A stretch of 64,000 bases of DNA, taken from the NCBI GenBank assembly GCA_018648325.1, contig JABGRK010000017.1, forward strand, positions 186,001 through 250,000, written 5' to 3'. This document shows positions 37,513 through 46,461 of the stretch, one piece after another (position 1 is the first letter of the stretch; every line of letters starts with the position of its first letter). The notes below the pieces were generated by a model. It was not told the DNA's origin and ran no database searches. It saw only the letters and a list, made by a program, of their open reading frames with translations. A program made the position numbers and the translations under genes. The DNA is from Chloroflexota bacterium (GTDB lineage Bacteria > Chloroflexota > Dehalococcoidia > JABGRK01).

Positions 37513-38235
37513 TTATTCCACCATCTTGCGCCTGAACAGGAAAATACCCAGTGCAAAGAACACTATGGTATAGCCCATAACCCAATAGAAATCTACAGCA
37601 ACGTCACTAAAACCTGCCCCTTGAACCATTACATCTCTGGTCGCATCAAGGGCATGGGCGAACGGCAGAAGGTTCATTACACTTTGAAATCCGCTTCCAA
37701 ACACTTCTAAATCAAACCATGCACCTCCAAATATTGTTAAAAGGAGTACCGCTGTATAAGCATAAGGCACTTGTTTGTATGTAAGACGCGAACCAGCGAC
37801 CATCCCCAGACCTATATAGCCCAAAGACATGATAAAAAGGACGAGAAAAACAAGGCCTAAATTCCCACTTGTTTCGAGCCCGAGTAAAGCTGCTATACCA
37901 AAGATCAGAGCCGTTTGGATAATCGCTACTGGTATGTATGGTAGGGAATAAGCTGAAATGAAGTCTTTTGGCTTTAGTGGTGCAGTGAGCAGCCTCGACA
38001 AAAGCGCGCTATCTCTGTCTTTAGCAAGTATCATAGACGAACTGAATTGCAGCATGACGAAAGCAAAGAGGGTTATTCCGGGTGCTAAATTGGCAGGGCT
38101 GAACATGACTTCTACTTTACTGATAGGGGATAGTATAAGCAGCAGGGCTATTGGTAGACCCATTGCCAGACCCAGGGATAGATAGTCCAGGAACATTTCC
38201 TTGAAATTCCTCTGGGCAAGTGCCAAAAATCTCAT
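37513..38235 (-). CDS. ABC-2 type transporter permease
   Basis: A 240-residue permease with six hydrophobic segments typical of the ABC-2 exporter family (YLSLGLAMGLPIALLLILS, ITLFAFVMLQFSSSMILAKDRDSALLSRLLTAPLKP, and LPFAHALDATRDVMVQG near the end). The LLSRLLTAPLKPKDFI loop is the family's coupling region. Its start overlaps the ATPase stop by 4 bp, so the two form one exporter. The substrate is unknown; drugs, lipids or antibiotics are typical for the family. Confidence 0.9.
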   Translation of the reverse strand: MRFLALAQRNFKEMFLDYLSLGLAMGLPIALLLILSPISKVEVMFSPANLAPGITLFAFVMLQFSSSMILAKDRDSALLSRLLTAPLKPKDFISAYSLPYIPVAIIQTALIFGIAALLGLETSGNLGLVFLVLFIMSLGYIGLGMVAGSRLTYKQVPYAYTAVLLLTIFGGAWFDLEVFGSGFQSVMNLLPFAHALDATRDVMVQGAGFSDVAVDFYWVMGYTIVFFALGIFLFRRKMVE

Positions 38236-39176
38236 TCTCTGAGCTCCTTGCCTGTAAGATGCAGGAATACATCATCCAGAGTGACCTGCTTTTGAGATGT
38301 GGATTCGATAACGACTTCTTTGGATCGCAAATAATCTACTATCTCGTTGAAATTCAGTTCTTTTGCCTTAATTTCAATCCCGCCATCGACTTCTTTTATT
38401 TCCGGATATATCTTCCTTAATCCCTCAATGGCGTCATTGGTCAGACTCTTTGCCTTAACAACCATTACTTGCATATCTGATATGCTATCTTTCAACTCAC
38501 CAGGCGTTCCGAGGGCTATTATATTGCCCTCGTCTATTATCGCTATTCTATCTGCCAGGCTGTCAGCTTCTTCCAGATAGTGAGTTGTAAGTACTATCGT
38601 CTTTTTACCTTTAAGTTCTGTGATATGTTCCCACGTGCTTCTTCGTGACTGAGGGTCCAGCCCAAGCGTCGGCTCGTCTAAAAATAACACCTGAGGGTCG
38701 GAGACAAGGGCCATAGCGATGCTAAGCCTTCTTTTCATCCCTCCTGAATATTTTCTTACTTGCTCTTTTGCCCTACTTCTCAGCCCCATCATCTCCAGAA
38801 GTTCCTCTGACCTCTTTTTCACCTCATCTTTACCAAATCCGTGTATCCTGCCCATCAAGCTCAGGTTCTCCCATGCGTTAAGATGCTCGGCGATTGCGGT
38901 CTCCTGTGGTGAGAGGTCTATTATTTGTTTTACTGCTATGGGATCTTTTAGTGTATCGTGACCCATAATCGTGGCTGTACCGCTGGTGGGTCTGAGCAGG
39001 CAACACAGCATTTTGATCGTGGTTGTTTTACCGGCACCATTTGGCCCTAGCAATGCGAACAACTCTCCTTTGTTAATAGATAAATCTATGCCATTTACTG
39101 CTATAAAATCCCCGAAGTTTCTGGAAATATTGGATGTTTGGATTGCAATACGATTGTCGCTTGTCGTGTTGCTCAC
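38232..39176 (-). CDS. ABC transporter ATP-binding protein (DrrA/CcmA-like)
   Basis: A 314-residue ATPase. Walker A is LLGPNGAGKTTTIKMLC, the Q-loop is DLSPQETAIAEHL, the signature is KYSGGMKRRLSIAMAL, Walker B is VLFLDEPTLGLDPQSRR and the H-loop is VLTTHYLEEAD. A C-terminal extension (about 230-310) resembles the DUF4162 tail of drug-resistance ATPases. It pairs with the overlapping ABC-2 permease as an export system. It is divergent from the fumarase operon. Confidence 0.94.
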   Translation of the reverse strand: MSNTTSDNRIAIQTSNISRNFGDFIAVNGIDLSINKGELFALLGPNGAGKTTTIKMLCCLLRPTSGTATIMGHDTLKDPIAVKQIIDLSPQETAIAEHLNAWENLSLMGRIHGFGKDEVKKRSEELLEMMGLRSRAKEQVRKYSGGMKRRLSIAMALVSDPQVLFLDEPTLGLDPQSRRSTWEHITELKGKKTIVLTTHYLEEADSLADRIAIIDEGNIIALGTPGELKDSISDMQVMVVKAKSLTNDAIEGLRKIYPEIKEVDGGIEIKAKELNFNEIVDYLRSKEVVIESTSQKQVTLDDVFLHLTGKELRE

Positions 39177-39254
39177 GGTTACTCCTTATTTGATCCGGTC
39201 ATTTTCAAAACTAGTCTACCACAATACCTTCTGCTCATAAAGTTCCTTAATCGG

Positions 39255-39283
39255 TTGACTGTAGCGCGTTACTGTACTACTAT
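39255..39283 (+). promoter_or_regulatory. Promoter of the fumarase operon
   Basis: TTGACT (39255-39260), a 17-nt spacer and TACTAT (39278-39283), with the fumarase ATG at 39307. Confidence 0.55.
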
Positions 39284-39306
39284 GGTGCTGCGCCAGGAAT
39301 GAAACT

Positions 39307-40158
39307 ATGACGATACGCGAAATCTATATAGATGATATAACAGCGGCTGTTGCGTCTTTATGCCAGCAGGCCAACTACTATCTCCCTGATGATGTTCTAA
39401 GTGCACTCAAACATGCTCATGAGCAGGAAGAGTCACCACTGGGACGGCAGGTGTTAAGCAGTATACTTGAAAACGCAGATATTGCTGCCAAAAAGAATAT
39501 GCCTCTTTGTCAGGATTGCGGTACCACGCTGGTGTTTTTAGAAATTGGGCAGGATGTTCACATTAGCGGAGGTTTGCTTAGTGGCGCTGTTGCCGAGGGC
39601 GTGAGAAGGGGATACGCGGATGGTTATCTGCGCAAGTCGATAGTAGAGAGTCCCTTTACCGACCGCGTGAACACTGGTGATAATACGCCGGCAGTTATTC
39701 ACGAAGAAATTGTAGCTGGTAATAAGCTCAAGATCACGGTCATGCCCAAGGGCGGTGGCAGTGAGAATATGACCAGGTTTACCGCACTTACTCCGGCGCA
39801 AGGCAGGCAGGGCGTGGTTGATTTTGTGGTTGGCGCCGTCGATAAAGCGGGCAGCAGCCCGTGTCCGCCAATAATCGTAGGTGTTGGCATCGGAGGTACT
39901 ACCGATAAGGCGATGCTGCTTTCAAAAAGGGCGCTACTGCGCAAGGTTGGAAGCCCCAGCGATGATGACGAGGCTGCCAATCTGGAGGAAGAACTGCTTG
40001 AGCAGATAAACGCTCTTGGTATAGGCCCGCAGGGGTTTGGCGGCAAGGTAACGGCTCTGGCGGTACACGTGGAGGTATTTCCATCCCACATTGCCAGTTT
40101 ACCGGTTGCGGTAACCCTGCAGTGCCATAGCGCACGGCACAAGGAAATCGTACTTTAG
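39307..40158 (+). CDS. fumA: Fumarate hydratase class I, alpha subunit (TtdA-like)
   Basis: A 283-residue Fe-S hydrolyase subunit. Cluster cysteines are in MPLCQDCGTTLVF, in SSPCPPIIVGVGIGG and near the C-terminus (LQCHSARH). The GGGSENMTRF and VNTGDNTPAVIHEE motifs are typical of class I fumarase/L-tartrate dehydratase alpha chains. It hydrates fumarate to malate together with the beta subunit in the next gene. It supports the reading of 33-41 kb as a TCA module. The cluster would be oxygen-sensitive, fitting an anaerobe. Confidence 0.93.
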   Translation: MTIREIYIDDITAAVASLCQQANYYLPDDVLSALKHAHEQEESPLGRQVLSSILENADIAAKKNMPLCQDCGTTLVFLEIGQDVHISGGLLSGAVAEGVRRGYADGYLRKSIVESPFTDRVNTGDNTPAVIHEEIVAGNKLKITVMPKGGGSENMTRFTALTPAQGRQGVVDFVVGAVDKAGSSPCPPIIVGVGIGGTTDKAMLLSKRALLRKVGSPSDDDEAANLEEELLEQINALGIGPQGFGGKVTALAVHVEVFPSHIASLPVAVTLQCHSARHKEIVL

Positions 40159-40167
40159 GAACAAGTA

Positions 40168-40728
40168 GTGTTAATTTTAGAACCACCAATTGATGATCTG
40201 ATGATAGAAAGTCTTAAGGCGGGTGATCAGCTTACGATCAGCGGTGTCATATACACTGCGCGTGATGCAGCGCATAGAAGGATGATAGAGGCGCTTGATA
40301 AAGGCGAACAGCTGCCATTTGATCCCAGGGGCCAGATATTGTACTACATGGGTCCGGCTCCCGCTAAACCGGGCGATGTCATTGGCTCGGCGGGGCCAAC
40401 TACCAGTTATCGCATGGATGTTTATACTCCACGTCTGCTTGAAGCCGGTCTTAAAGGGATGATAGGCAAGGGTGGGCGCTCTGATGATGTGAAAGCGGCG
40501 ATTGCCAAGTACAAAGCGGTGTATTTTGCAGCTATAGGTGGGGCTGCTGCACTTATCGCTCAGTCAATAAAGCGAGCAGAAGTTATTGCCTATGATGATT
40601 TGGGAGCCGAGGCGGTAAGAAGGCTGGAAGTTGAGAATTTTCCAGTCATTGTGGTAAACGATGTTTATGGTGGAGACCTTTATCATGAGGGCAGAAGCAA
40701 GTACCGCAGGCCAACCCAGATATCGTAA
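40168..40728 (+). CDS. fumB: Fumarate hydratase class I, beta subunit (TtdB-like)
   Basis: A 186-residue swivelling subunit. Motifs are LKAGDQLTISGVIYTARDAAHRRM, GQILYYMGPAPAKPGDVIGSAGPTTSYRMD, MIGKGGRSDDV and YFAAIGGAAALIAQSIKRAEVIAYDDLGAEAVRRLEVENFPVIVVND. It completes the class I fumarase. The start is GTG 9 nt after the alpha-subunit stop, with AGGA upstream. Its stop overlaps the next ATG (TAATG). Confidence 0.93.
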   Translation: MLILEPPIDDLMIESLKAGDQLTISGVIYTARDAAHRRMIEALDKGEQLPFDPRGQILYYMGPAPAKPGDVIGSAGPTTSYRMDVYTPRLLEAGLKGMIGKGGRSDDVKAAIAKYKAVYFAAIGGAAALIAQSIKRAEVIAYDDLGAEAVRRLEVENFPVIVVNDVYGGDLYHEGRSKYRRPTQIS

Positions 40729-41504
40729 TGAGTGAAAAACAATCAAAAGTTGATACTAAGTGGGACGACAGTGATGTCGTCCCTGATGTTATCTGCCCAG
40801 ATACGGCGTATGTTTTTGAGCGTATGACGCGTGCTACACAGGACGCAGTTGAGGCCACACTAGGGATTCTGGTGCTGGATGTGGGGTGCGGCATTGGTGC
40901 TGACGCCGGTGCTCTTGCCAAGTCTGGGGCAACCGTGGTTGGCCTTGAGCCATCTGAGGTTATGCTTCAAAAAGCCATTGAATTCACTTCAGGCGGACCA
41001 CGAGTGGCATTTGTACAGGGTATTGGGGAGAGTTTACCGTTCAAAACAGGAGCATTTGATTGTATTGTTTGCAAGGGTGCGCTGGATCATTTTACAAATC
41101 CGCTGGTTACGCTCAAAGAAATGTCGCGTTTGCTAAAAAGCGACGGGCGATTAATTATTTCCATTGCTAACTACGACAGTCTGAGTTGCAAACTGGGGCG
41201 TGCTTTACATAAGGTGCTGGGTCTTTTTGGCTGGGGACGTGGTAAGGGCAGGATGATGTGGCAGATTCCGCCGGATCACATTTACAAGTTTGATCATGCT
41301 TGTCTGAAAGCTATGCTAAAGCAGGTTGTCTGTATCGAAAAGACGGTTGGGGTTTCACTGCTGTGGGGGCTTCCATATTGGGGTATTTGCCTGTCAAAAC
41401 TACCACACAAGCTGTCGTGGTCGGTACTTGAGGTTCTGGGTAGGCTGGCCGGTTGTATGCCATCACAAGGCGATGTGATAGTGGTAAGGTGTTGTAAGGT
41501 TTAG
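40728..41504 (+). CDS. SAM-dependent class I methyltransferase
   Basis: A 258-residue methyltransferase. The SAM-binding motif I is VLDVGCGIGADAGALAKSG, then VVGLEPSEVMLQKA, and the post-motif GALDHFTNPLVTLKEMSRLLKSDGRLIISIAN. The C-terminal 100 residues carry a hydrophobic PYWGICLSKLPHKLSWSVLEVLGRL region that may touch membranes or a lipid/quinone substrate. It overlaps fumB by 1 bp, so it is co-translated with fumarase, which is an odd partnership. The substrate is unknown. Confidence 0.85.
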   Translation: MSEKQSKVDTKWDDSDVVPDVICPDTAYVFERMTRATQDAVEATLGILVLDVGCGIGADAGALAKSGATVVGLEPSEVMLQKAIEFTSGGPRVAFVQGIGESLPFKTGAFDCIVCKGALDHFTNPLVTLKEMSRLLKSDGRLIISIANYDSLSCKLGRALHKVLGLFGWGRGKGRMMWQIPPDHIYKFDHACLKAMLKQVVCIEKTVGVSLLWGLPYWGICLSKLPHKLSWSVLEVLGRLAGCMPSQGDVIVVRCCKV

Positions 41505-41587
41505 CAACGCCGGCAGCTTTCAGGGGTACAGCAACGATGGATTAGGTATGTGCGTTGAGGTGCCTTCTCTATCTTGATTAGGCAGTT

Positions 41588-42679
41588 TTATTTTTGCAAT
41601 TGCTGTTCCTGATAGCATGCAAGTGCTTTTCCCTTCATTGCGACGGAAAAGCACTTGCGGCAGGAGATGCATGTGGCAGGTTTTTGGTCATCGCTTTGCC
41701 AGCGGTTGATAAGGCCCGGTTCTCTGATGAAGGGTCGGCACATTGATATCATATCGGCATCATCGCTGTCCACTATGTCTTGCGCAAGTTTAAGGCTGCG
41801 TATTCCAGCAACCACCATTACCGGCACAGATACCGCTTTTTTGAGTGCAGCGGCTCTTTGCCTGTAAAACGCGTGTTCCGGAGTGCTTTCGTCTGCTCCC
41901 AGTGGGGGTGATCCGATGCCTCCGCTGACTTCTATGGAGTCGATGCCCTCGGCTATCATACTGCGTGCTGTTTCCATTCCTTCATCTAGCGATAGGCCGC
42001 CGGGTGCATCGTCCATCACGCCGAACTTTATCATCAGTGGGAAATCTGGCCCTACTGCCTGGCGAATGCGTCTTATGACCTCTATGTGAAATCTGCGTCT
42101 GTTTTCGGGGCTGCCTCCCCATTTATCGGTGCGGTGGTTGTTTACCGGAGAGAGGAATTGGCTCATGAGATATCCGTGGGCTCCGTGAAGCTGCGCTGCG
42201 TCGAAACCAGCGTCTTTGGCTCGCAATGCCGCTGCTGCAAAACCGTCGATAATATCCTCTATTTCGCTATCTGACATTTGCTTGTGTGGCCTATTAACAT
42301 CAGGCATGGGCGATACCGCCTGACAGGGGGTTTTTGTGTGCTGCAAGTAGCCGGAGGCGATGCCGGCATGTACTATCTGCAGTGCGATTTTTGCGCCGCC
42401 GCTGTGTGCTGCTTGTACCAGTTTTTGCAGGCCCGGTAGCATCTCATCGCTATGGGCGCCGTACTGGCCCTGCATCGCCTGACCAAGAGAGCTTGTGAAG
42501 GCAAACCCGGTTATGATCAGGCCGACGCCACCACGGCCAAGCTGGTTGTATATGTCAACGGATGCGTCGGAGGCAGCACCTGAGTCGTCTGCCGAGCCGT
42601 CCCATGTGGCCGAGCGCATGAAGCGGTTTTTAATTTTGAGGTTTTTAATTTTGTATGGTGCAAATAGGTCTGTTGGCAT
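41588..42679 (-). CDS. NADH:flavin oxidoreductase / Old Yellow Enzyme family protein
   Basis: A 363-residue FMN TIM barrel with the OYE motifs FAPYKIKNLKIKNRFMRSAT, IALQIVHAG, DAAQLHGAHGYLMSQFLSP, NHRTDKWGGSPENRRRF, SGGIGSPP and MISMCRPFIREPGL. Near the C-terminus CISCRKCF and a later Cys (ALACYQE) resemble the 4Fe-4S set of 2,4-dienoyl-CoA reductases, but the long C-terminal FAD/NAD domains are absent. It may reduce activated C=C bonds such as enoyl-CoA or enoates. It is the last gene of the minus-strand series, 21 nt from the glycosyltransferase. Confidence 0.88.
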   Translation of the reverse strand: MPTDLFAPYKIKNLKIKNRFMRSATWDGSADDSGAASDASVDIYNQLGRGGVGLIITGFAFTSSLGQAMQGQYGAHSDEMLPGLQKLVQAAHSGGAKIALQIVHAGIASGYLQHTKTPCQAVSPMPDVNRPHKQMSDSEIEDIIDGFAAAALRAKDAGFDAAQLHGAHGYLMSQFLSPVNNHRTDKWGGSPENRRRFHIEVIRRIRQAVGPDFPLMIKFGVMDDAPGGLSLDEGMETARSMIAEGIDSIEVSGGIGSPPLGADESTPEHAFYRQRAAALKKAVSVPVMVVAGIRSLKLAQDIVDSDDADMISMCRPFIREPGLINRWQSDDQKPATCISCRKCFSVAMKGKALACYQEQQLQK

Positions 42680-42700
42680 TTTATCTCCAGCAAAAACGTT

Positions 42701-43927
42701 TTATTTTATCACTTCACTATAGATATCAACAATGTGTTGTGCCATGCGTTGCCAGGTAAACTTTTGCTCAACGCGTTTTCTGCCTGCAGCTCCCAGCTCG
42801 ATGCGCATTTGTTCGCTGCCCAGCATATGTTTTATTGCTCCGGCCAGCGCGCTTGCATCTGCGGGCGGGACAAGCACTCCACTGTGGCCGTGCGATACTA
42901 CTTCTGGCAGGGCGCCACCTGTGGTGGCGATAACAGGAAGCTGGCAGGCCATGGCCTCGGCGGCGGGTAATCCGAATCCTTCATACAGGGATGAGGTAAT
43001 CGCTATTTGCGATTGGCCGTAGTGCTCCACAAGTTGCTCTGTGCTGATTCTGCCGGTGAACGTTATCTTATCCATGATATCGTACTGTTCGGCAAGCTTG
43101 TAGGCCATGGAAAACGGGTAGACATGGTCCACTATGGTCAGGTTTATATCGGGCTCATGCTCCAGCATCTTGAGAGCCTTTAACAGGTAGACCGCTCCTT
43201 TTTTGCGATCGTCGGTTCTGCCCACCATAATCAGTTTACCCGGCTGTTTTATGAAACCGTTAGGGCTGAACGTAGATGTATCTACGCCGCAATAGGCTAT
43301 TCGCATTTTGTTCTGTTTCACCTTGAATATCTTGCGAATATCTTCTTCTGATGCAATTGAGTCGGTGATGACCATGTCCAGCCGCCTGGCCACGATGCCC
43401 TGCATGAATGGGGGGTACATTATCGCCCGCCTGATGCGGTCGCGCACGCCGGTAAGCTGGGACAGGTCGGACTTGGTGTCGATAGGTAGCGGGTGATGGA
43501 TGGTGGCAACGATGGGTACTTTAAGCGTTTTCATTAGCAGCAGGCCGTATCCCAGCGTCTGGTTGTCATGTATAACATCGAAGCGGTGTTTGGGCATCAG
43601 TTCTTTTAACTTGAGAAACGCCTTTACAGAAAAGGTAAGCATTTCGTTAAAACGGCCTACCCTTGAGGTGACTAGCTCATACAGGTTGAAGGGTTTGAAT
43701 ATGCCGAACGGGTTGCCTTTAGGGAAGATGTCCTTCTTTTTTAAGAACAGGTCCAGCCCGTCCAGCTTGTGTACGGTTACGCCATCGGGTAGTTCAGGGA
43801 ATGGCGGGCCGACGATGGCGTGCACTTCATGTCCCAGCGCCAGCAGTTCGCGCGCCAGATAGTACATGTAGATGCCCTGTCCACCGCAGTACATGTTGCC
43901 TCTATAGTTAAGCAGGCATATCTTCAC
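42701..43927 (-). CDS. Glycosyltransferase family 4 (copy A)
   Basis: A 408-residue GT-B retaining glycosyltransferase. The N-terminal acceptor domain starts ICLLNYRGNMYCGGQGIYMYYLARELLALGHEV. The donor domain includes LIMVGRTDDRKKGAVYLLKAL and the GT4 E-x7-E signature in SLYEGFGLPAAEAMACQLPVIATTGGALPEVV. It is a paralogue of the gene at 44638, sharing GPPFP/GPPYP, IHDNQTLGYG/IHDNQTLAYG and ATIHHPL/ATVHHPL. It probably glycosylates a cell-surface lipid or small molecule. A methyltransferase separates the two copies. Confidence 0.92.
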   Translation of the reverse strand: MKICLLNYRGNMYCGGQGIYMYYLARELLALGHEVHAIVGPPFPELPDGVTVHKLDGLDLFLKKKDIFPKGNPFGIFKPFNLYELVTSRVGRFNEMLTFSVKAFLKLKELMPKHRFDVIHDNQTLGYGLLLMKTLKVPIVATIHHPLPIDTKSDLSQLTGVRDRIRRAIMYPPFMQGIVARRLDMVITDSIASEEDIRKIFKVKQNKMRIAYCGVDTSTFSPNGFIKQPGKLIMVGRTDDRKKGAVYLLKALKMLEHEPDINLTIVDHVYPFSMAYKLAEQYDIMDKITFTGRISTEQLVEHYGQSQIAITSSLYEGFGLPAAEAMACQLPVIATTGGALPEVVSHGHSGVLVPPADASALAGAIKHMLGSEQMRIELGAAGRKRVEQKFTWQRMAQHIVDIYSEVIK

Positions 43928-43930
43928 TAC

Positions 43931-44644
43931 TTAGTCCGTTACCTTTCTGGCGTACATAACAATACTTTTGGGGATAAAGAAGTTGCCTAGTCCCTCTATG
44001 GCATTGGGGATTTTAGAGTTGTTCATTATCTGTAATTCTAACATTTTATAGAATAGCGCCGGTACTTTTGCCTTTTCGTTTTTCAGGCCGAACAGGCAGC
44101 GTAGCGTCCAGTATATGGTGTGCAGGGCATGCTCGAAGCGCACGGCGTACAGCTTTAGTCCGGCAGAGCGCATCAGGCTGGCAAGCTGTTTCGCCTTAAA
44201 TATCCTGACATGTCCGCCGGGGTGGTTGTAGTAGTCGCTGTCTATTTTCCAGTTTATGGCCTCGGACAGATAGGTAGGTACGGTTACGGCGATACATCCT
44301 TTTTCTTTGAGTACGCGCACCAGTTCTTTCATTCCGGCCACTTCATCATCCACATGTTCCAGTACCTCGGAGCAGATGATTTTATCAAAGCAGGCGTCTT
44401 GGAAGGGGAGGCGCAGGCCGTCCGATGTCATGGCCTCGCCCCAGCCGATGGCCTCGCCGGTCTGGTCCATATACTTGGTTAGTATCTTTGTTTTTTTTAC
44501 GTCATCTTTCAGTATGTCTACGCTGCATATTCTGCACTTGGCCAGCTTGCAGGCATGCAGGGTATGTCTTCCTGTGCCGCAGCCGGCGTCCAGAACGTTG
44601 TCGCCGTCTCTGATTTTTAGCAGCTTGAAATCAACCGTTAGCAA
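43931..44644 (-). CDS. SAM-dependent methyltransferase
   Basis: A 237-residue class I methyltransferase with motif I VLDAGCGTGRHTLHACKLA, CSVDILKDD, and FDKIICSEVLEHVDDEVAGMKELVRVLKEKGCIAVTVP. It lies between two GT4 paralogues, 3 nt from the downstream one and overlapping the upstream one by 7 bp. It therefore probably methylates the same sugar, lipid or carotenoid/quinone intermediate. The C-terminal half (ALHTIYWTLRCLFGLKNEK) is hydrophobic. Length and motifs are normal; the substrate is unknown. Confidence 0.88.
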   Translation of the reverse strand: MLTVDFKLLKIRDGDNVLDAGCGTGRHTLHACKLAKCRICSVDILKDDVKKTKILTKYMDQTGEAIGWGEAMTSDGLRLPFQDACFDKIICSEVLEHVDDEVAGMKELVRVLKEKGCIAVTVPTYLSEAINWKIDSDYYNHPGGHVRIFKAKQLASLMRSAGLKLYAVRFEHALHTIYWTLRCLFGLKNEKAKVPALFYKMLELQIMNNSKIPNAIEGLGNFFIPKSIVMYARKVTD

Positions 44645-45867
44645 TTGATGACCTCGTTATAAACGTCGATAGTGGCCTTGGCCGACTTTTGCCAGGTGAA
44701 ATTGTGCCTGACCCTCTCTACCCCTGCTGCGCCCATTTTTTGTCGCAGGTCGGGGTCATCCAGTAGCGTTTGAATTGTACCGACCAGTGCTTGTGGGCTT
44801 CTTGGTGGGACCAGTATGCCTGTTACGTTATTTTCGATTACCTCGGGGAGGGCGCCTGCCGTGGTTCCGACTACGGGTACGCCACAGGCCATGGCTTCGG
44901 CGGCGGGTAGTCCGAAACCCTCGTAAACCGACGGGGTCACCGCTATCTGCGCGGCGGCGTATTTTCTGGCGACGTCATCATGGCTTAGTCTGCCGGTGAA
45001 GGTTACCATGTCCTCAATTCCGTACTCTTTTACCAGGCCCGGTGCGTAGTCATTGAGCGGTGGTTTCTCATCGACGATAGTAAGTTTTACCTTACCGCGC
45101 ATTTGTGTCAGTGCCTGCAGAAGATAGATGATGCCCTTGTTGCGGTCGCGGGTGTTGGTAACTACTATCAGGCTGTTTGTCTCTTTTTTTACGTCTGTGC
45201 GAACTCTGAAGTTATCTGTATCTACGCCGTTATACACCACGCGCAGTTTACTTTGCGGGATTTTAAACGCTTGCTTGGCATTTTGCGCCGAACTATTAGA
45301 AACGGTTATTACGCGGTCCATGCGTTTTGTAACTATGCGCTGCATGAAAAACGGGTAGAACATGATTCGACCCCACTTGGCCTTAAAGCTTTTTGTATGG
45401 GTAAGGTCGGACTTGCGGTCTATCGATAGCGGATGATGGACTGTGGCTACGATTGGCGTTTTTAGACTTTTCATCAGCAGGTTGCCGTAGGCCAGCGTCT
45501 GGTTATCGTGTATGATATCGAACTTATTTTTAGCCATGAGCTCTTTTAGCTTGATATATGACCTGATACCGAAGGTAAACATCTCCGGGAACATCCCCAT
45601 ACGGGTTGCTGCAACCTCGTATAGATTCAAAGGTTTGAAAACCTGAAAAGGCTTGTCTTTAGATAAAAAGTTTTTTTGCGATTCAAACAGGTTGAGGTTG
45701 GGTATTTTATGCACTCTGGCGCCATCGGCAATGAGGGGATAGGGCGGACCGACGATGATATCGACCTCGTGGCCCATTAATCTATACTCTTTAGCCAGGT
45801 AGTGGATGTACACGCCCTGCCCGCCGGAATACATATTGCCTCTGTTGCAGAGCAGACAAATCCTCAT
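44638..45867 (-). CDS. Glycosyltransferase family 4 (copy B)
   Basis: A 409-residue GT-B glycosyltransferase, paralogous to copy A over its whole length. It opens RICLLCNRGNMYSGGQGVYIHYLAKEYRLMGHEV. The donor site shows LIVVTNTRDRNKGIIYLLQAL and SVYEGFGLPAAEAMACGVPVVGTTAGALPEV (E-x7-E). The start overlaps the NUDIX stop by 4 bp. Tandem duplication with an intervening methyltransferase suggests two successive sugar additions, or paralogues with different donors. Confidence 0.92.
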   Translation of the reverse strand: MRICLLCNRGNMYSGGQGVYIHYLAKEYRLMGHEVDIIVGPPYPLIADGARVHKIPNLNLFESQKNFLSKDKPFQVFKPLNLYEVAATRMGMFPEMFTFGIRSYIKLKELMAKNKFDIIHDNQTLAYGNLLMKSLKTPIVATVHHPLSIDRKSDLTHTKSFKAKWGRIMFYPFFMQRIVTKRMDRVITVSNSSAQNAKQAFKIPQSKLRVVYNGVDTDNFRVRTDVKKETNSLIVVTNTRDRNKGIIYLLQALTQMRGKVKLTIVDEKPPLNDYAPGLVKEYGIEDMVTFTGRLSHDDVARKYAAAQIAVTPSVYEGFGLPAAEAMACGVPVVGTTAGALPEVIENNVTGILVPPRSPQALVGTIQTLLDDPDLRQKMGAAGVERVRHNFTWQKSAKATIDVYNEVINC

Positions 45868-46406
45868 GCCAACGCTTGCTTGCGGTTCATAATAACGGTG
45901 AATAAGGCGGCAACGCTTTTAGCATCGCATATCTGGCCCGAGGCTATCATCTGAGGTATCTCAGTTAAAGGGGCTCTGATGATTTCGATATTTTCGTCAT
46001 CATCACCCTTAAGCTTGCTTTCTATTAAATCGGTTGCCAGGTAAAGGTACAAAAACTCATTGCAGTATCCGGGGCTGGCGTAAACGCCGCCTATTCGTTC
46101 CATACGCCCGGGCAGGTAGCCGATTTCCTCCTGAAGCTCGCGCTTGGCGCTATCATCCGGGGTTTCGCCTGCCTCAATGCCACCAGCGGGAATTTCCAGT
46201 AGCGCTTTTTCTACAGGCTTGCGGTATTGCTTGACCAGCAGCACGTTGTCATTTTCATCCAGCGCTACTATGGCTACAACGTCGGCATGTTCAACGATTT
46301 CTCTGTGGGTTGTACTGCCGTTGGGCAGCAGCACAGTATCGTCTTTTACGCTGATTATACGGCCCTGGTATATATTTTTTGTTTCAATAGTTTTTTCTTC
46401 GGACAA
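45864..46406 (-). CDS. NUDIX hydrolase, ADP-ribose pyrophosphatase-like
   Basis: A 180-residue NUDIX protein. The box is AGGIEAGETPDDSAKRELQEEIGY (GX5EX7REUXEEXGU intact), with YRKPVEKALLEIPAGG before it and YASPGYCNEFLYLYLATDL after it, as in the ADP-ribose/GDP-mannose branch. It cleaves ADP-ribose to AMP and ribose 5-phosphate. It follows the GNAT gene and overlaps the glycosyltransferase downstream, in a series that begins with NAD kinase. This suggests a nucleotide-sugar or NAD turnover role. Confidence 0.93.
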   Translation of the reverse strand: MSEEKTIETKNIYQGRIISVKDDTVLLPNGSTTHREIVEHADVVAIVALDENDNVLLVKQYRKPVEKALLEIPAGGIEAGETPDDSAKRELQEEIGYLPGRMERIGGVYASPGYCNEFLYLYLATDLIESKLKGDDDENIEIIRAPLTEIPQMIASGQICDAKSVAALFTVIMNRKQALA

Positions 46407-46461
46407 AAGACACTCCTGAGTGGGCTACTGCTTAATCGTTTTGTTAAAAGTGAGGATGATT

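Noticed and set aside
42701-45867. Possible mobile-element duplication around the GT pair
   Set aside because: No terminal repeats or transposase; the copies have clearly diverged, so old tandem duplication explains it.
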